Source of the DNA: Martinezella rhizogenes
GTDB taxonomy: Bacteria > Pseudomonadota > Alphaproteobacteria > Rhizobiales > Rhizobiaceae
DNA: 64,000 bases
Assembly: GCA_013322215.1 (NCBI GenBank)
Contig: JAAMEZ010000029.1
Location: 62,001 to 126,000 of the forward strand
Reading direction: 5' to 3'
Position numbers and translations under genes: made by a program. Under the pieces are notes generated by a model. It was not told the origin of the DNA. It worked only from the letters and a program-made list of their open reading frames with translations, and did no database searches. Every line of letters starts with the position of its first letter. Position 1 is the stretch's first letter. Shown here one piece after another: positions 1-8,968 of the stretch.

Positions 1-423
1 ACAATGCAGGCTGTCGCAAAACACATGATCAGTGCCGGGAATGGCGGCAAGATCATCAATATGGCATCGCAGGCCGGTCGCCGCGGTGAACCATTGGTCG
101 CCGTTTACTGCGCAACGAAGTCCGCTGTTATCAGCTTGACTCAATCGGCTGGCCTGAACCTCATCGAGCATCGCATCAATGTGAATGCGATTGCTCCGGG
201 TGTCGTGGACGGCGAACACTGGGACGGTGTCGATGCCTTCTTCGCCAAATACGAAGGCAAACGACCTGGGCAAAAGAAAAAAGAGGTTGGTGAGGCGGTT
301 CCGTTTGGCCGCATGGGCACTGCTGATGATCTGACAGGTATGGCCATCTTCCTCGCCTCAAGTGATTCCGACTACGTGGTATCTCAATGCTACAACGTCG
401 ATGGCGGACAATGGATGAGCTGA
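1..423 (+). CDS. smoS: Sorbitol-dehydrogenase-type SDR, C-terminal part
   Basis: The gene is cut by the left edge; only about 140 C-terminal residues are present. The visible part has the SDR active-site YxxxK (YCATK) and the C-terminal dinucleotide-fold signature ending in NVDGGQ. The stretch with KKEVGEAVPFGRMGTADDL resembles polyol (sorbitol/galactitol) dehydrogenases of rhizobia, which oxidise a polyol to a ketose with NAD+. The stop overlaps the next start (TGATG at 421-425), so the two SDR genes are translationally coupled. A broken relative lies on the minus strand near 46948-47140. The SDR family is certain; the sorbitol assignment is by recalled similarity. Confidence 0.65.
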   Translation, partial: TMQAVAKHMISAGNGGKIINMASQAGRRGEPLVAVYCATKSAVISLTQSAGLNLIEHRINVNAIAPGVVDGEHWDGVDAFFAKYEGKRPGQKKKEVGEAVPFGRMGTADDLTGMAIFLASSDSDYVVSQCYNVDGGQWMS

Positions 424-1202
424 TGGACCTCTATCTCAAAGACAAGGTCGCGGTCATTACGGGCGGCTCCAAAGGCATCGGGCTGGGAATTGCCAGAGGT
501 CTGGCGCGCGAAGGTTGTCACGTCGTCATCACCGCGCGCACGACGGTGGAGGTCGAATGGGCAGCTGACGAGATTGCGAGCGAATTCGGCGTGAATGCTA
601 GGGCTGTCGCTTCCGATGTTTCTTCAGCGGAAGGCTGCCAGGCGGTTATCGACACTGCGGCAGCACTTGGCGGCGCCGATATCTTCGTCTCCAATGCCGG
701 GACGGGATCCAATGAGACGGTGGCTGATGCGCCTGACGAAAAGTGGAATTCCTACTGGGACCTTCACGTCATGGCGGCGGTACGCCTAAGCCGGGGCCTC
801 GCTGATCAGATGGTCGCAAAGGGCGGCGGCGTCATGCTGATGAACGCATCCATCTGCGCGGTACAGCCGCTCTGGTACGAGCCGATCTACAATGTCACGA
901 AGGCCGCGCTCCTCATGTTCGGCAAGTGCCTGTCGATGGAAATGGTCAAGCGCAATATCCGTGTCAACACCGTCAATCCTGGACTGATCCGGACCCCTGA
1001 CTGGGAAAAGACGGCGCGGGAACTGGCCGGTGACCGCTGGGAAGAATATCTGCAGAAGGTTGCAGACGACAACGCGGATATCCGCCGGTTCGGTTCGATC
1101 GAGGAGCTTGCAGATTTTTGCGTGTTTCTTTGCTCACCTCGTGCATCCTACAGTGTCGGTTCTGCATATCACGTCGACGGGGGAATGCTTCGGACAGTTT
1201 AG
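423..1202 (+). CDS. SDR family oxidoreductase
   Basis: A 259-residue classical SDR. The nucleotide-binding motif TGGSKGIG is at residues 13-20, NAG near residue 92, and the active-site tyrosine and lysine are in YNVTK. A C-terminal VDGG motif is present. ATG 423 is chosen because it overlaps the upstream stop as TGATG; an in-frame ATG at 411 would overlap more deeply. It is probably co-transcribed with the preceding polyol dehydrogenase and likely oxidises a sugar, polyol or sugar acid, but the substrate cannot be read from the sequence. It runs convergently with the GntR gene. Confidence 0.8.
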   Translation: MDLYLKDKVAVITGGSKGIGLGIARGLAREGCHVVITARTTVEVEWAADEIASEFGVNARAVASDVSSAEGCQAVIDTAAALGGADIFVSNAGTGSNETVADAPDEKWNSYWDLHVMAAVRLSRGLADQMVAKGGGVMLMNASICAVQPLWYEPIYNVTKAALLMFGKCLSMEMVKRNIRVNTVNPGLIRTPDWEKTARELAGDRWEEYLQKVADDNADIRRFGSIEELADFCVFLCSPRASYSVGSAYHVDGGMLRTV

Positions 1203-1353
1203 AATCGATCATTGCGCGCCGTCGGCTTTTCAAGGTCATGAGGACCGAAGATGATAGCCCGCGGCGTCAGCGCCCGAAGATAAGCATTTTTTACAGCTGA
1301 GCACTTAACTAGGCGCAGCCTTGGGGCACTCCCGATAGCTTTAAATATGAGCG

Positions 1354-2151
1354 CTAGCGTTGCGTGCCTCGTGTATATTCCTCAAGGAATTCGCTGGCGT
1401 CGGCCGCGAAGTAGTCGCGCTTGTCGACAATCAGACGACGGATTGTGAGAAACACTCTATCCAGGTGCACCTTCATGCCGGCCGCCGCAGCGTCCGGGTC
1501 GCGGGACTTTAACCCATCGACGATCGCCATATGCTCGGCCAACACGATATCGAGATGGTTTGGAGCTGGGAAGGCGAGACGCCGAACCCGATCAAGCTGA
1601 GCCTTGGCTTCGTTGACGATGCGCCAGATACGGGGCGAGGCCCCGAATTCACAGATCATCGAATGAAACGCTTCGTCCAACTCATAGAATTCATCGAAGT
1701 CGCGCTCGGAGGCGAGCCTGCGCTGGCGCAGCATATTCAAATCAAGCTCACGCTCAAAGGTCGGCGTCATCCGCTGAGCGGCGAGTTTCACCACCTTCAT
1801 TTCCAGTGCATCACGTACGAGTTGACCGTCGAACACGGTCTGGAGATCGATCTTCGAAATATAGGTCCCGCTATTGGGAACGACAGTCACCAAGTGTTCG
1901 GCGCTCAGGCGCAGGAGTGCCTCCCGCAGGGGTGTTCGGGAAATCGACAACTGATCGCAGATGAGACGTTCGTTGACGATGCTCCCTGGTGGAAGAGCCA
2001 GGATGATGATCGCGCGTCGGATCAGCTCGTAGACCTGCGCGGCTTTTGGAAGGCTCAGGTCGGTCCTGGCCAAGAGATTATCCGGAATAACCGGTATTAC
2101 AGTTTCAACAAAATCCGGTGCATCCCGATTTATTTTCTTCGGCCGCGGCAT
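1354..2151 (-). CDS. GntR family transcriptional regulator, FCD subfamily
   Basis: A 265-residue regulator with an N-terminal winged helix (roughly residues 30-100, including the helix around SISRTPLREALLRL) and a C-terminal all-helical FCD ligand domain with conserved HSM and HLDR segments. ATG 2151 is preferred over the in-frame GTG at 2157 because GGGGAG lies at the right spacing. It is divergent from the sugar ABC transporter operon, and an inverted repeat over that operon's promoter (2266-2283) is its likely operator. FCD regulators usually repress sugar-acid or carboxylate genes and are released by a pathway intermediate. Confidence 0.88.
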   Translation of the reverse strand: MPRPKKINRDAPDFVETVIPVIPDNLLARTDLSLPKAAQVYELIRRAIIILALPPGSIVNERLICDQLSISRTPLREALLRLSAEHLVTVVPNSGTYISKIDLQTVFDGQLVRDALEMKVVKLAAQRMTPTFERELDLNMLRQRRLASERDFDEFYELDEAFHSMICEFGASPRIWRIVNEAKAQLDRVRRLAFPAPNHLDIVLAEHMAIVDGLKSRDPDAAAAGMKVHLDRVFLTIRRLIVDKRDYFAADASEFLEEYTRGTQR

Positions 2152-2251
2152 CGTCACATCTCCCCGTTGACCTTCATATTAGCAAGAGAAATTTGATATT
2201 TCAATATGTTATAGCGGTACTGAACCTCGAATGTAGCCGTTTTTCCTATAT

Positions 2252-2283
2252 TTGACATCACAGATAAACCGGTATATCGGTTT
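2252..2283 (+). promoter_or_regulatory. Promoter and GntR operator candidate for the sugar operon
   Basis: A consensus -35 TTGACA lies at 2252-2257. Downstream, AAACCG (2266-2271) and CGGTTT (2278-2283) form a perfect inverted repeat with a 6-bp spacer that contains the TATA-like -10 region. Overlap of the palindrome with the promoter fits repression by the divergent GntR protein. No binding data are available. Confidence 0.45.
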
Positions 2284-2349
2284 CCGGAGGAGGCGAATGA
2301 ACGACGCGGTCGTCGCGTTTCGTTTGTTTGACGAGACAGGAGGAATGAC

Positions 2350-3372
2350 ATGGCCATGCAGGCCGACACCCACACACGCGGATCGGACTTCTTGAAGCGG
2401 CACATCGCTTCGTTCTCCTCGCGCGAATTTTTACTGGTGCTCATCAACCTGGCGATCTTCGGATATCTCGCCTTCATGCGCCCGGACGTCTTCCCGACCT
2501 GGACGAACATCAAGGCCGTTCTGTCGCTGATGTCGTATGATCTGCTGATCGCAGTTGCGATGACCGTCGTCCTCATTGCACGCGGTCTCGACCTCTCCGT
2601 CGGCTCCGTTCTTGCTCTGTCGTCAGTAGTCATGGCGATGCTGATGCGGGACCAGTACCCGATCGTTCCGTCGCTCATCGCGGGCCTTTTTGCCGCACTC
2701 GCCTGCGGCCTGATCAACGGACTGCTCGTTGCGCGCGCCGGCATTCTCCCGTTCCTGGTAACACTTGGGATGATGTCAGTCGCCCGGGGCGTAGCAACCG
2801 TGCTGACGACGGGCCAATATATCAGTTTTCCCAACGCGGACCGTTGGTTCACCAGGTTCGGCCGCTTCGAGTTCCGCCTTCCTATCGGGGACAGTTTCTA
2901 TGGCATTCCCTTGCCGCTGCTGATCACGCTCGCCGCCATCACCATCTTCGGTCTCTTGCTCGCCTACTGGACGCCACTCCGCAAGATCTTCTACGTCGGC
3001 GAAAGTCCCGAAGCCGCCCGCCTGTCTGGCATCAAGGTCGAGCGCCTGACGATCACGGTCTATCTCCTTTCGGCTTTCTTCGTCTGGATCGCCGCGGTCC
3101 TCATGACGTCGGCCAACAAGATCGGATACGCCAACTACGGCATCGGTGCGGAACTGCGGGCGCTGGCTGCGGCGGTCGTCGGTGGCGCAAGCATGGCTGG
3201 CGGCGTAGGCAGCATCTTCGGCACTTTCCTCGGCGTGCTGATGCTCGCCTTGATCGGAAACGGCTTCGTCCTGCTCAATGGCAATCCGAACTGGCAGCAG
3301 GCAACTGTCGGCATCGTCCTGATCGCCGCCGTCGGCTTCGATGCCGTGCGCACTTACAGGGGCCGCCGATGA
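2350..3372 (+). CDS. Sugar ABC transporter permease (ribose/BPD_transp_2 type)
   Basis: A 340-residue polytopic inner-membrane protein of the RbsC/XylH class. Hydrophobic segments are spread through its length, and the family segment around GLDLSVGSVLAL is near residue 80. A strong ribosome site (AGGAGGA) precedes ATG 2350. Its stop overlaps the ATP-binding gene start (ATGA). It should form the translocation path together with the second permease at 4873. The transported sugar is not evident; downstream enzymes point to a uronate, a 6-deoxysugar or a related aldose. Confidence 0.88.
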   Translation: MAMQADTHTRGSDFLKRHIASFSSREFLLVLINLAIFGYLAFMRPDVFPTWTNIKAVLSLMSYDLLIAVAMTVVLIARGLDLSVGSVLALSSVVMAMLMRDQYPIVPSLIAGLFAALACGLINGLLVARAGILPFLVTLGMMSVARGVATVLTTGQYISFPNADRWFTRFGRFEFRLPIGDSFYGIPLPLLITLAAITIFGLLLAYWTPLRKIFYVGESPEAARLSGIKVERLTITVYLLSAFFVWIAAVLMTSANKIGYANYGIGAELRALAAAVVGGASMAGGVGSIFGTFLGVLMLALIGNGFVLLNGNPNWQQATVGIVLIAAVGFDAVRTYRGRR

Positions 3373-4862
3373 ACCCGCTGCTTGAAATCCGCGACCTCTC
3401 AAAGAGCTTTCATACCAACAAGGTGCTGCGCGCGATCAACTTCGACGTTCGCAAGGGCGAGGTGCATGCCCTGATCGGCGAGAACGGGGCGGGCAAGTCG
3501 ACACTCGTCAATATCATCGCGGGAATCCACCAGCGCGACGAGGGAAGCATTCGCTTCGACGACAAGGATGTTCAATTCACGCATCCGCTCGATGCGATGA
3601 AAGCGGGCATCAGCCTCATGCACCAGGAGCTTAGCCTCGTTCCCAATGCCACCGTGGCCGAAAACATCTATCTGCGCCGTGAAAAGACCAACCGCTTTGG
3701 CCTGAACGACTGGGCGGCCATGAACCGCGAAGCCGAAAAGGTATTCGAGCGGATCGGGATCGATATCGACCCGAAGGCTCTGGTTGGCACGCTGTCGGTC
3801 GGTATGCAGCAGTTGGTCGAACTGGCGAAGGCGATCGCGCTCGACGCCCAACTCATCATCATGGACGAGCCGACATCTTCGCTGTCGGAGAAGGAAACAG
3901 CCGAATTCTTCAAGGTGATGCGGGAGCTGAAGTCGCAGGGTATGAGCCTGGTGTTCATCTCGCACAAGCTCTCCGAACTCTTCGAGATCTCTGATCGCAT
4001 CACCGTCCTGCGTGACGGTCAGCACATCTCGACCAACGAGATCGCCAGCGTGACGCCGGAAGATATCATCCGCGACATGGTCGGCCGTCACCTTGGTGAT
4101 CTCTATCCCAAGCGGTCCTCCGGGATCGGCGACGTGGTGTTTTCCTGCCGCGGTCTTTCGCGGTTCGGAACGGTGCGTCCGGTGAATTTTGACCTTCGCA
4201 GGGGTGAAGTCGTCGGGATCGCCGGGCTGGTTGGGGCAGGGCGCACCGAAGCTATGAGGGCGTTGGTCAACGCCGACAAACGCACGTCCGGAACCTTCGT
4301 TCTTGAGGGCACCGAGATTTCCATCCGAGACCCCGGTGAAGCGCTGTCCCATGGCATCGTCTACGTATCCGAAGATCGCAAGAGCAGTGGCCTTTTTCTG
4401 TCCTTCGACATTGCGGCCAATGTCGGTGCGGCCACGCTAGAGCGCTACACGGGCCCGGCCGGAATGTTCAAGCAATCGTCACTTCGCTTAAAGACCAAGG
4501 AATTCATCAAGGAGATGGACATCCGCCCGGCAAACGATGCCGCGCGCGTCGTGACTCTTTCCGGTGGCAACCAGCAGAAAGTCCTGCTGGCAAAGGCTCT
4601 GGACGCCAACCCCAAGGTTCTGATCGTCGATGAACCAACCCGTGGCGTCGATGTCGGTGCGAAGTCCCTGATCCACAACCAGCTCCGGGCGCTCGCTGAG
4701 ACAGGCATCGCCGTCATCGTCATCTCGTCGGAAATGCCCGAAGTGATCGGCATGGCCGACCGGATCCTGGTATTCCGAAACGGCGGCATCTCGGCCGAAC
4801 TCGACAACGCAGCAGGCGGCGTGACCCAGGAAATGGTCATGACGCACGCGTTCATTCACTGA
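3369..4862 (+). CDS. Sugar ABC transporter ATP-binding protein (RbsA/MglA type)
   Basis: A 497-residue tandem ATPase. The first nucleotide-binding domain has Walker A GENGAGKS at residues 37-44 and the signature LSVGMQQ. The second has a degenerate Walker A (GLVGAGRT) but an intact signature LSGGNQQK, the usual asymmetry of this family. ATG 3369 overlaps the permease stop. It energises uptake by the two permeases and the periplasmic binding protein encoded next to it. Length and layout are normal. Confidence 0.93.
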   Translation: MNPLLEIRDLSKSFHTNKVLRAINFDVRKGEVHALIGENGAGKSTLVNIIAGIHQRDEGSIRFDDKDVQFTHPLDAMKAGISLMHQELSLVPNATVAENIYLRREKTNRFGLNDWAAMNREAEKVFERIGIDIDPKALVGTLSVGMQQLVELAKAIALDAQLIIMDEPTSSLSEKETAEFFKVMRELKSQGMSLVFISHKLSELFEISDRITVLRDGQHISTNEIASVTPEDIIRDMVGRHLGDLYPKRSSGIGDVVFSCRGLSRFGTVRPVNFDLRRGEVVGIAGLVGAGRTEAMRALVNADKRTSGTFVLEGTEISIRDPGEALSHGIVYVSEDRKSSGLFLSFDIAANVGAATLERYTGPAGMFKQSSLRLKTKEFIKEMDIRPANDAARVVTLSGGNQQKVLLAKALDANPKVLIVDEPTRGVDVGAKSLIHNQLRALAETGIAVIVISSEMPEVIGMADRILVFRNGGISAELDNAAGGVTQEMVMTHAFIH

Positions 4863-4872
4863 GGTGGTCCCA

Positions 4873-5916
4873 ATGAGCAAGACAGCACAACGCAATCCCA
4901 TCAAGAACATCGTCCTCGTACAATACGCGGGCCTCGCGGCGGTCACGTTCGCGGTTCTCTTCGGTGTGGAAGCCGCGTTCGGCAACATGCTGACGGCAGC
5001 CAACTTCGAAGTCATGGCTATGAACGTAGTTTTCGAAGGCATCATGGCGCTCGGCATGACCTTCGTGATCCTGATGGGCGGCATTGACCTGTCGGTGGCA
5101 TCGGTCTTCGCCTTTGCGGAGATCATCGTCGCGAAGCTGATGATACAGGCGGGGCTTCCAGTTTTTCCCGCGATCCTCATCACGCTGATTGCCTGTGCTC
5201 TCATAGGAGCGCTGAACGGTGTCCTGATCGTTCTGTTCAGGGTGCACCCGCTGATCATCACGATGGGGACGTTGCTGACGCTGCGCGGGGTCAATCTTGC
5301 GATTACCGACGGAAAGGCCATTGCGGGCTTTTCGGATGCTTACCTCTACCTGGGTCAGGGCAAAATTCTCGGCATCAACGTGCCGATCGTGTTCTTCGCG
5401 GTCGCGGCCCTCATCCTCGGCGTGCTGCTCGCCCACCATCGCTTTTTCCGGCAGCTCTACTTCATCGGCGGCGGCGAACGGGCGGCGGCGCTATCGGGCG
5501 TCAACGTCAACCGTGTGAAGATCATCATCTATACGCTCTCGGCAACGCTTGCCGGATGCGCAGGTGTCATGGCCGCCGCCAAGTATGGCGCGGCCCATTG
5601 GGGACACGGAAATCTGGCCGAACTCAAGGCCATCGCTGCAGTTGCCATTGGTGGAGCCAACATCAACGGCGGCAGCGGAACAATTGGGGGCACTGTCCTC
5701 GGGGTCATCTTCCTGGCCGTCATTCACAACGCCTTCGTAACATCAGCGGTCAATCCGTTCTGGTACGACGTCGTGAACGGCCTGATGCTCCTCGTCGCGG
5801 TTTTCCTAAGCAGGACCATCGCGCTCCGCAACATTCGAGCCGTGCTCAAACTGAAGCAGAGCAAGATGGAGACTATCGAAGCAACGCAACGTACTTCATT
5901 GGGAGAGAGAATATGA
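4873..5916 (+). CDS. Second sugar ABC transporter permease (BPD_transp_2)
   Basis: A 347-residue multi-spanning membrane protein with the same family segment as the first permease (GGIDLSVASVFAF). ATG 4873 is chosen because GAGGTGG at 4861-4867 is well spaced; an in-frame GTG at 4864 would lie on top of that site. The 3' end overlaps the binding-protein start (ATGA at 5913-5916). Two different permeases indicate a heterodimeric channel. Confidence 0.88.
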   Translation: MSKTAQRNPIKNIVLVQYAGLAAVTFAVLFGVEAAFGNMLTAANFEVMAMNVVFEGIMALGMTFVILMGGIDLSVASVFAFAEIIVAKLMIQAGLPVFPAILITLIACALIGALNGVLIVLFRVHPLIITMGTLLTLRGVNLAITDGKAIAGFSDAYLYLGQGKILGINVPIVFFAVAALILGVLLAHHRFFRQLYFIGGGERAAALSGVNVNRVKIIIYTLSATLAGCAGVMAAAKYGAAHWGHGNLAELKAIAAVAIGGANINGGSGTIGGTVLGVIFLAVIHNAFVTSAVNPFWYDVVNGLMLLVAVFLSRTIALRNIRAVLKLKQSKMETIEATQRTSLGERI

Positions 5917-6914
5917 AATCGTTCAGAAGGATAATGTCGGCCGCAACCCTTTCACTGGTTGTTGCCGCGGGACTAGCAGGCTCGCCAGTGATGGCGCAGG
6001 ACGCCAAGGAACATTACGGCATGGTCGTGTTCCTGAAGGGCTCGGAGTTCTTCAACTGGTCCTATGCCGGTTTCCAGGATGCCGCAAAAACGGTCGGCGC
6101 GACTACCGAACTTCAGGGCCCCGCCGACTGGGACGCATCGGCTGAGTCCCGTGCTGTCGATCAGCTCGTCGCCAAGGGCGTGAAGGGCATCGCAGTGACC
6201 GCCGGCGACGCCGATACGTTGGTGACGGCGATCGACAACGCTGTGAAGAAAGGCGTTCCGACGCTGACCTTCGATTCTGACTCGCCGAAGTCGAAGCGTC
6301 TGCTCTTCGTTGGCACCAACAACTACAACGCAGGCTTTGCGGCCGGCAAGGCAGTCGGTGAGAAGCTCGGCGACAAGGCGCGCGTCGGCGTTTCATTGAT
6401 CCCCGGCCTGGACTCGATCACGCATCGTCTCGAAGGCTTCAAGGCGGGTCTCGCATCGGTTGCTCCGGGCGCCAAGGTTGTCACCACAGTCAACGACGAA
6501 GGTGATCTGCAAAAGGCCGAAACTGTGAATACGGCAATGCTGCAGGCCAACCCTGACGTCAATGTGATCTTCTGCGCCCATGGCAATCCGGGCACAGGCG
6601 CACTCGCTGCCACCCGCAACGTCGGCCGCGATCAGGGTGACAACAAAGTCAACGTTCTTGCCTGGTCGATCGACGTCCCGATCCTTCAGGGTGTCGAGGA
6701 CGACGAATACTTCGGTACCGTCGCACAGAACCCCTACATGATGGGCGTTCAGGCGTTCTGGCAGCTTTGGTCCGCTGCTCACAAGACCCAGTTCGACTCG
6801 ATGACGAACCCCGGCTTCGGTCAAGTCCCGACTGCCGATCTCGACACCGGCGTAAAGATCCTGACCAAGGGCGACACTGCCATCCAGGCGCTCTCGACAC
6901 CTCCGCAGCTGTAA
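5913..6914 (+). CDS. Periplasmic sugar-binding protein (ribose-type, PF13407-like)
   Basis: A 333-residue precursor. A typical Sec signal peptide covers residues 1 to about 25 (KSFRRIMS, a hydrophobic core, then VMAQ), followed by a two-lobe periplasmic binding fold starting at KEHYGMVVF. The start overlaps the permease stop. It captures the sugar for the transporter and is the last gene of the uptake block. A stable hairpin just downstream may protect its mRNA so that it is made in excess over the membrane parts. Confidence 0.9.
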   Translation: MKSFRRIMSAATLSLVVAAGLAGSPVMAQDAKEHYGMVVFLKGSEFFNWSYAGFQDAAKTVGATTELQGPADWDASAESRAVDQLVAKGVKGIAVTAGDADTLVTAIDNAVKKGVPTLTFDSDSPKSKRLLFVGTNNYNAGFAAGKAVGEKLGDKARVGVSLIPGLDSITHRLEGFKAGLASVAPGAKVVTTVNDEGDLQKAETVNTAMLQANPDVNVIFCAHGNPGTGALAATRNVGRDQGDNKVNVLAWSIDVPILQGVEDDEYFGTVAQNPYMMGVQAFWQLWSAAHKTQFDSMTNPGFGQVPTADLDTGVKILTKGDTAIQALSTPPQL

Positions 6915-6928
6915 CACCTCCCGAGAAG

Positions 6929-6957
6929 AAGGCCGCTTGCCATGCGCCGGCGGCCTT
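6929..6957 (+). terminator. Hairpin after the binding-protein gene
   Basis: AAGGCCGC (6929-6936) and GCGGCCTT (6950-6957) form an 8-bp perfect stem with a 13-nt loop. There is no long T run, so it is more likely an mRNA-stabilising or attenuating hairpin between the transport and enzyme genes than a full terminator. Confidence 0.45.
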
Positions 6958-6995
6958 TGACCCGAACCATAACTTCAAACAGAAAGAATACAGCC

Positions 6996-7745
6996 ATGAC
7001 CGCTCAACCGACGCCTGACCTTGCCGGAAAGACCGCCGTGATCACAGGCGCGTTCGGCGCGATCGGAAAGGCAATTACAGCTTCGCTGTTGGCCAAAGGC
7101 GCTCATGTCGTGCTGCTCGATCGCGCGGATGCGCCGGAAAACCTCCGCGAGAACCCGTCAGTAACTTGCATCAAACTCGACCTGTCCGATCGGGATGCGG
7201 TCGCCACGGCCGCAGATGAAATCAAGTCGCGTTTCCGAATTGTCGATATCCTCGTCAACAATGCCGGCATTCTTTCAAACATGAAAATGGACGGCACGAC
7301 GCTTGAGGAATGGCACAAGGTGCATGCCGTTAATGTCGATGCGGCCTTCCTATTGTCGCAAGCTTTCCTGCCTGGGATGCGCGAGAAGCGATGGGGACGC
7401 ATCGTCAATGTCTCCTCCTATGCCGCGAAGTCCGGTGGTCTGACGGCGGGAACAGCCTATTCCGTCTCCAAGAGCGCCCTGATTGGCTTGACCTTCTCGA
7501 TTGCGCGCGAAACCGCCGGAGATGGCGTGACGTCCAACGCCATCGCGCCCGCCTATGTGATGTCACCGATGATTTCGGAACAGTTGACCGAGGAGCAACG
7601 CCAGAAGCAGCTTGCGCAAATTCCGGTCGGTCGGTTCTGCGAGCCGGAGGAAGTCGCCCACACCGTCGAGTTCCTGATCTCTCCCTTGGCAGGTTTCATT
7701 ACGGGCGAGGTGATCGACATGAACGGTGGCCTGCATTTTGACTGA
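6996..7745 (+). CDS. SDR family sugar or sugar-acid dehydrogenase
   Basis: A 249-residue classical SDR: nucleotide motif TGAFGAIG near residues 17-24, NNAG, serine in NVSS, active site YSVSK, and a C-terminal GGLHFD. It lies between the transporter and the mutarotase/lactonase genes, which suggests oxidation of the imported sugar or of a 2-keto-3-deoxy acid. ATG 6996 follows an AGAAAGAA stretch that is only a weak ribosome site. The substrate is not determinable from the sequence. Confidence 0.82.
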   Translation: MTAQPTPDLAGKTAVITGAFGAIGKAITASLLAKGAHVVLLDRADAPENLRENPSVTCIKLDLSDRDAVATAADEIKSRFRIVDILVNNAGILSNMKMDGTTLEEWHKVHAVNVDAAFLLSQAFLPGMREKRWGRIVNVSSYAAKSGGLTAGTAYSVSKSALIGLTFSIARETAGDGVTSNAIAPAYVMSPMISEQLTEEQRQKQLAQIPVGRFCEPEEVAHTVEFLISPLAGFITGEVIDMNGGLHFD

Positions 7746-7752
7746 GGCGAAC

Positions 7753-8082
7753 GTGAAACGCTACGGCATGGTCATCGGCCTGCATGACGAAAAGGTCGGA
7801 GAATACAAGCAGCTGCACGCCGCTGTGTGGCGAGGGGTGCTGGCGACGTTGAGCGAGAACGGGGTTCGCAACTTCACGATCTTCCTCAAAGAGCCTGAAA
7901 ACCTCCTGTTCGGCACCTTTGACTACATCGGAGAAGACTACGCCGAAACCGCCAAGAGCATTGCCGCCGATCCTATTACCCGAGAATGGTGGGCTCTCAC
8001 AGAGCCGTGCCAGAAACCCTTGGACCATCGCCGAGAGGGCGAGTGGTGGGCCTTTATGGAAAATGTTTTCCACCTCGATTAG
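7753..8082 (+). CDS. rhaM: L-rhamnose/L-fucose mutarotase-like protein (RhaM family)
   Basis: A 109-residue protein with the ferredoxin-like dimer fold signature of RhaM: H-x-x-V-W in HAAVW, NLLFG, and the C-terminal pattern with WWA and FHLD. RhaM-type enzymes interconvert anomers of deoxysugars. GTG 7753 is preferred because a GAGGCGA site precedes it; an ATG at 7726 would place the start inside the upstream SDR. Its presence suggests that an L-rhamnose- or L-fucose-like sugar enters this pathway. The family is well supported; the exact sugar is inferred. Confidence 0.75.
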   Translation: MKRYGMVIGLHDEKVGEYKQLHAAVWRGVLATLSENGVRNFTIFLKEPENLLFGTFDYIGEDYAETAKSIAADPITREWWALTEPCQKPLDHRREGEWWAFMENVFHLD

Positions 8083-8098
8083 CGCCGGATTGAAAACT

Positions 8099-8968
8099 AT
8101 GTCCTCACTTTACAGCATCGACGCTCACCACCATTTCTGGGATCCGTCCAACGGCGACTATTCGTGGATGACGGCAGCTCACGCGCCGATCAACCGCGTC
8201 TTCACGCCGGATGATCTTAAGCCGTCACTGAGGGCGGCGGGCGTCGCGAAGACCGTCCTGGTCCAGACGTGGTCAAGCTTTGAGGAGACAGAGCAGTTTC
8301 TTGCGGTGGCGGCGGCAAGTGACTTCATCGCAGGCGTGGTCGGCTGGGTCGATCTCACCGCTACGGATGTCGGCGGCCAGCTCGATGCCTTGCTGAAACG
8401 TCCTGACGGAAAATGGCTCGTCGGCATTCGCCACCAGGTTCATGACGAACCGGATGCCAACTGGCTGCTGAGAGACGATGTCAAATGCGGACTGGCTGCC
8501 GTGCAGGACCGCGACCTCGCTTACGATCTGCTGATCCGCCCGCGCGAACTCGATGCCGCGCTCGAAACGGTCGCTCAATTTCCGGAACTGCGCTTCGTCA
8601 TCGATCATATTGCCAAGCCGAATATCAAATCGAATGGCTTTGAAGCCTGGGCTCTCAAGCTCCGAGCATTCCATGATCATCGGTCGCATGTCTGGTGCAA
8701 ACTCTCAGGGATGGTCACGGAAGCGGATTGGTCCTGCTGGCGTGCGGACGACATCACGCCTTACATCCGAGAAGTCATCGACATCTTTGGTGCCCAGCGT
8801 TGCATGTTCGGTTCGGACTGGCCTGTCTGCCTGCTTGCCGCCGGCTACGAAGAGACGGTCGAACTCCTCAGGACTGTCGTCGATGATCTCAGCGGTACGG
8901 ATCGGCAGGCGGTTCTTAGCGGTTCGGCTATCTCGGCTTACACGCTGAACGAAGGGTCACGACTATGA
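8099..8968 (+). CDS. Amidohydrolase-family sugar lactonase (L-fuconolactonase-like)
   Basis: A 289-residue TIM-barrel hydrolase. The metal-site HHHFW is at residues 10-14, with DHIAKP in the middle and FGSDWPVC near the C terminus, the pattern of L-fucono- and L-rhamnono-lactonases. It would open the lactone made by the aldo-keto reductase at 11649 to the free aldonate. The stop overlaps the next gene (ATGA at 8965-8968), which indicates tight coupling. Confidence 0.8.
   Translation: MSSLYSIDAHHHFWDPSNGDYSWMTAAHAPINRVFTPDDLKPSLRAAGVAKTVLVQTWSSFEETEQFLAVAAASDFIAGVVGWVDLTATDVGGQLDALLKRPDGKWLVGIRHQVHDEPDANWLLRDDVKCGLAAVQDRDLAYDLLIRPRELDAALETVAQFPELRFVIDHIAKPNIKSNGFEAWALKLRAFHDHRSHVWCKLSGMVTEADWSCWRADDITPYIREVIDIFGAQRCMFGSDWPVCLLAAGYEETVELLRTVVDDLSGTDRQAVLSGSAISAYTLNEGSRL

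Noticed and set aside
3399..5439. Long open reading frames on the minus strand opposite the sugar transporter genes
   Set aside because: They mirror the codon bias of the + strand ABC genes, have no ribosome sites or known motifs, and overlap well-supported genes fully.
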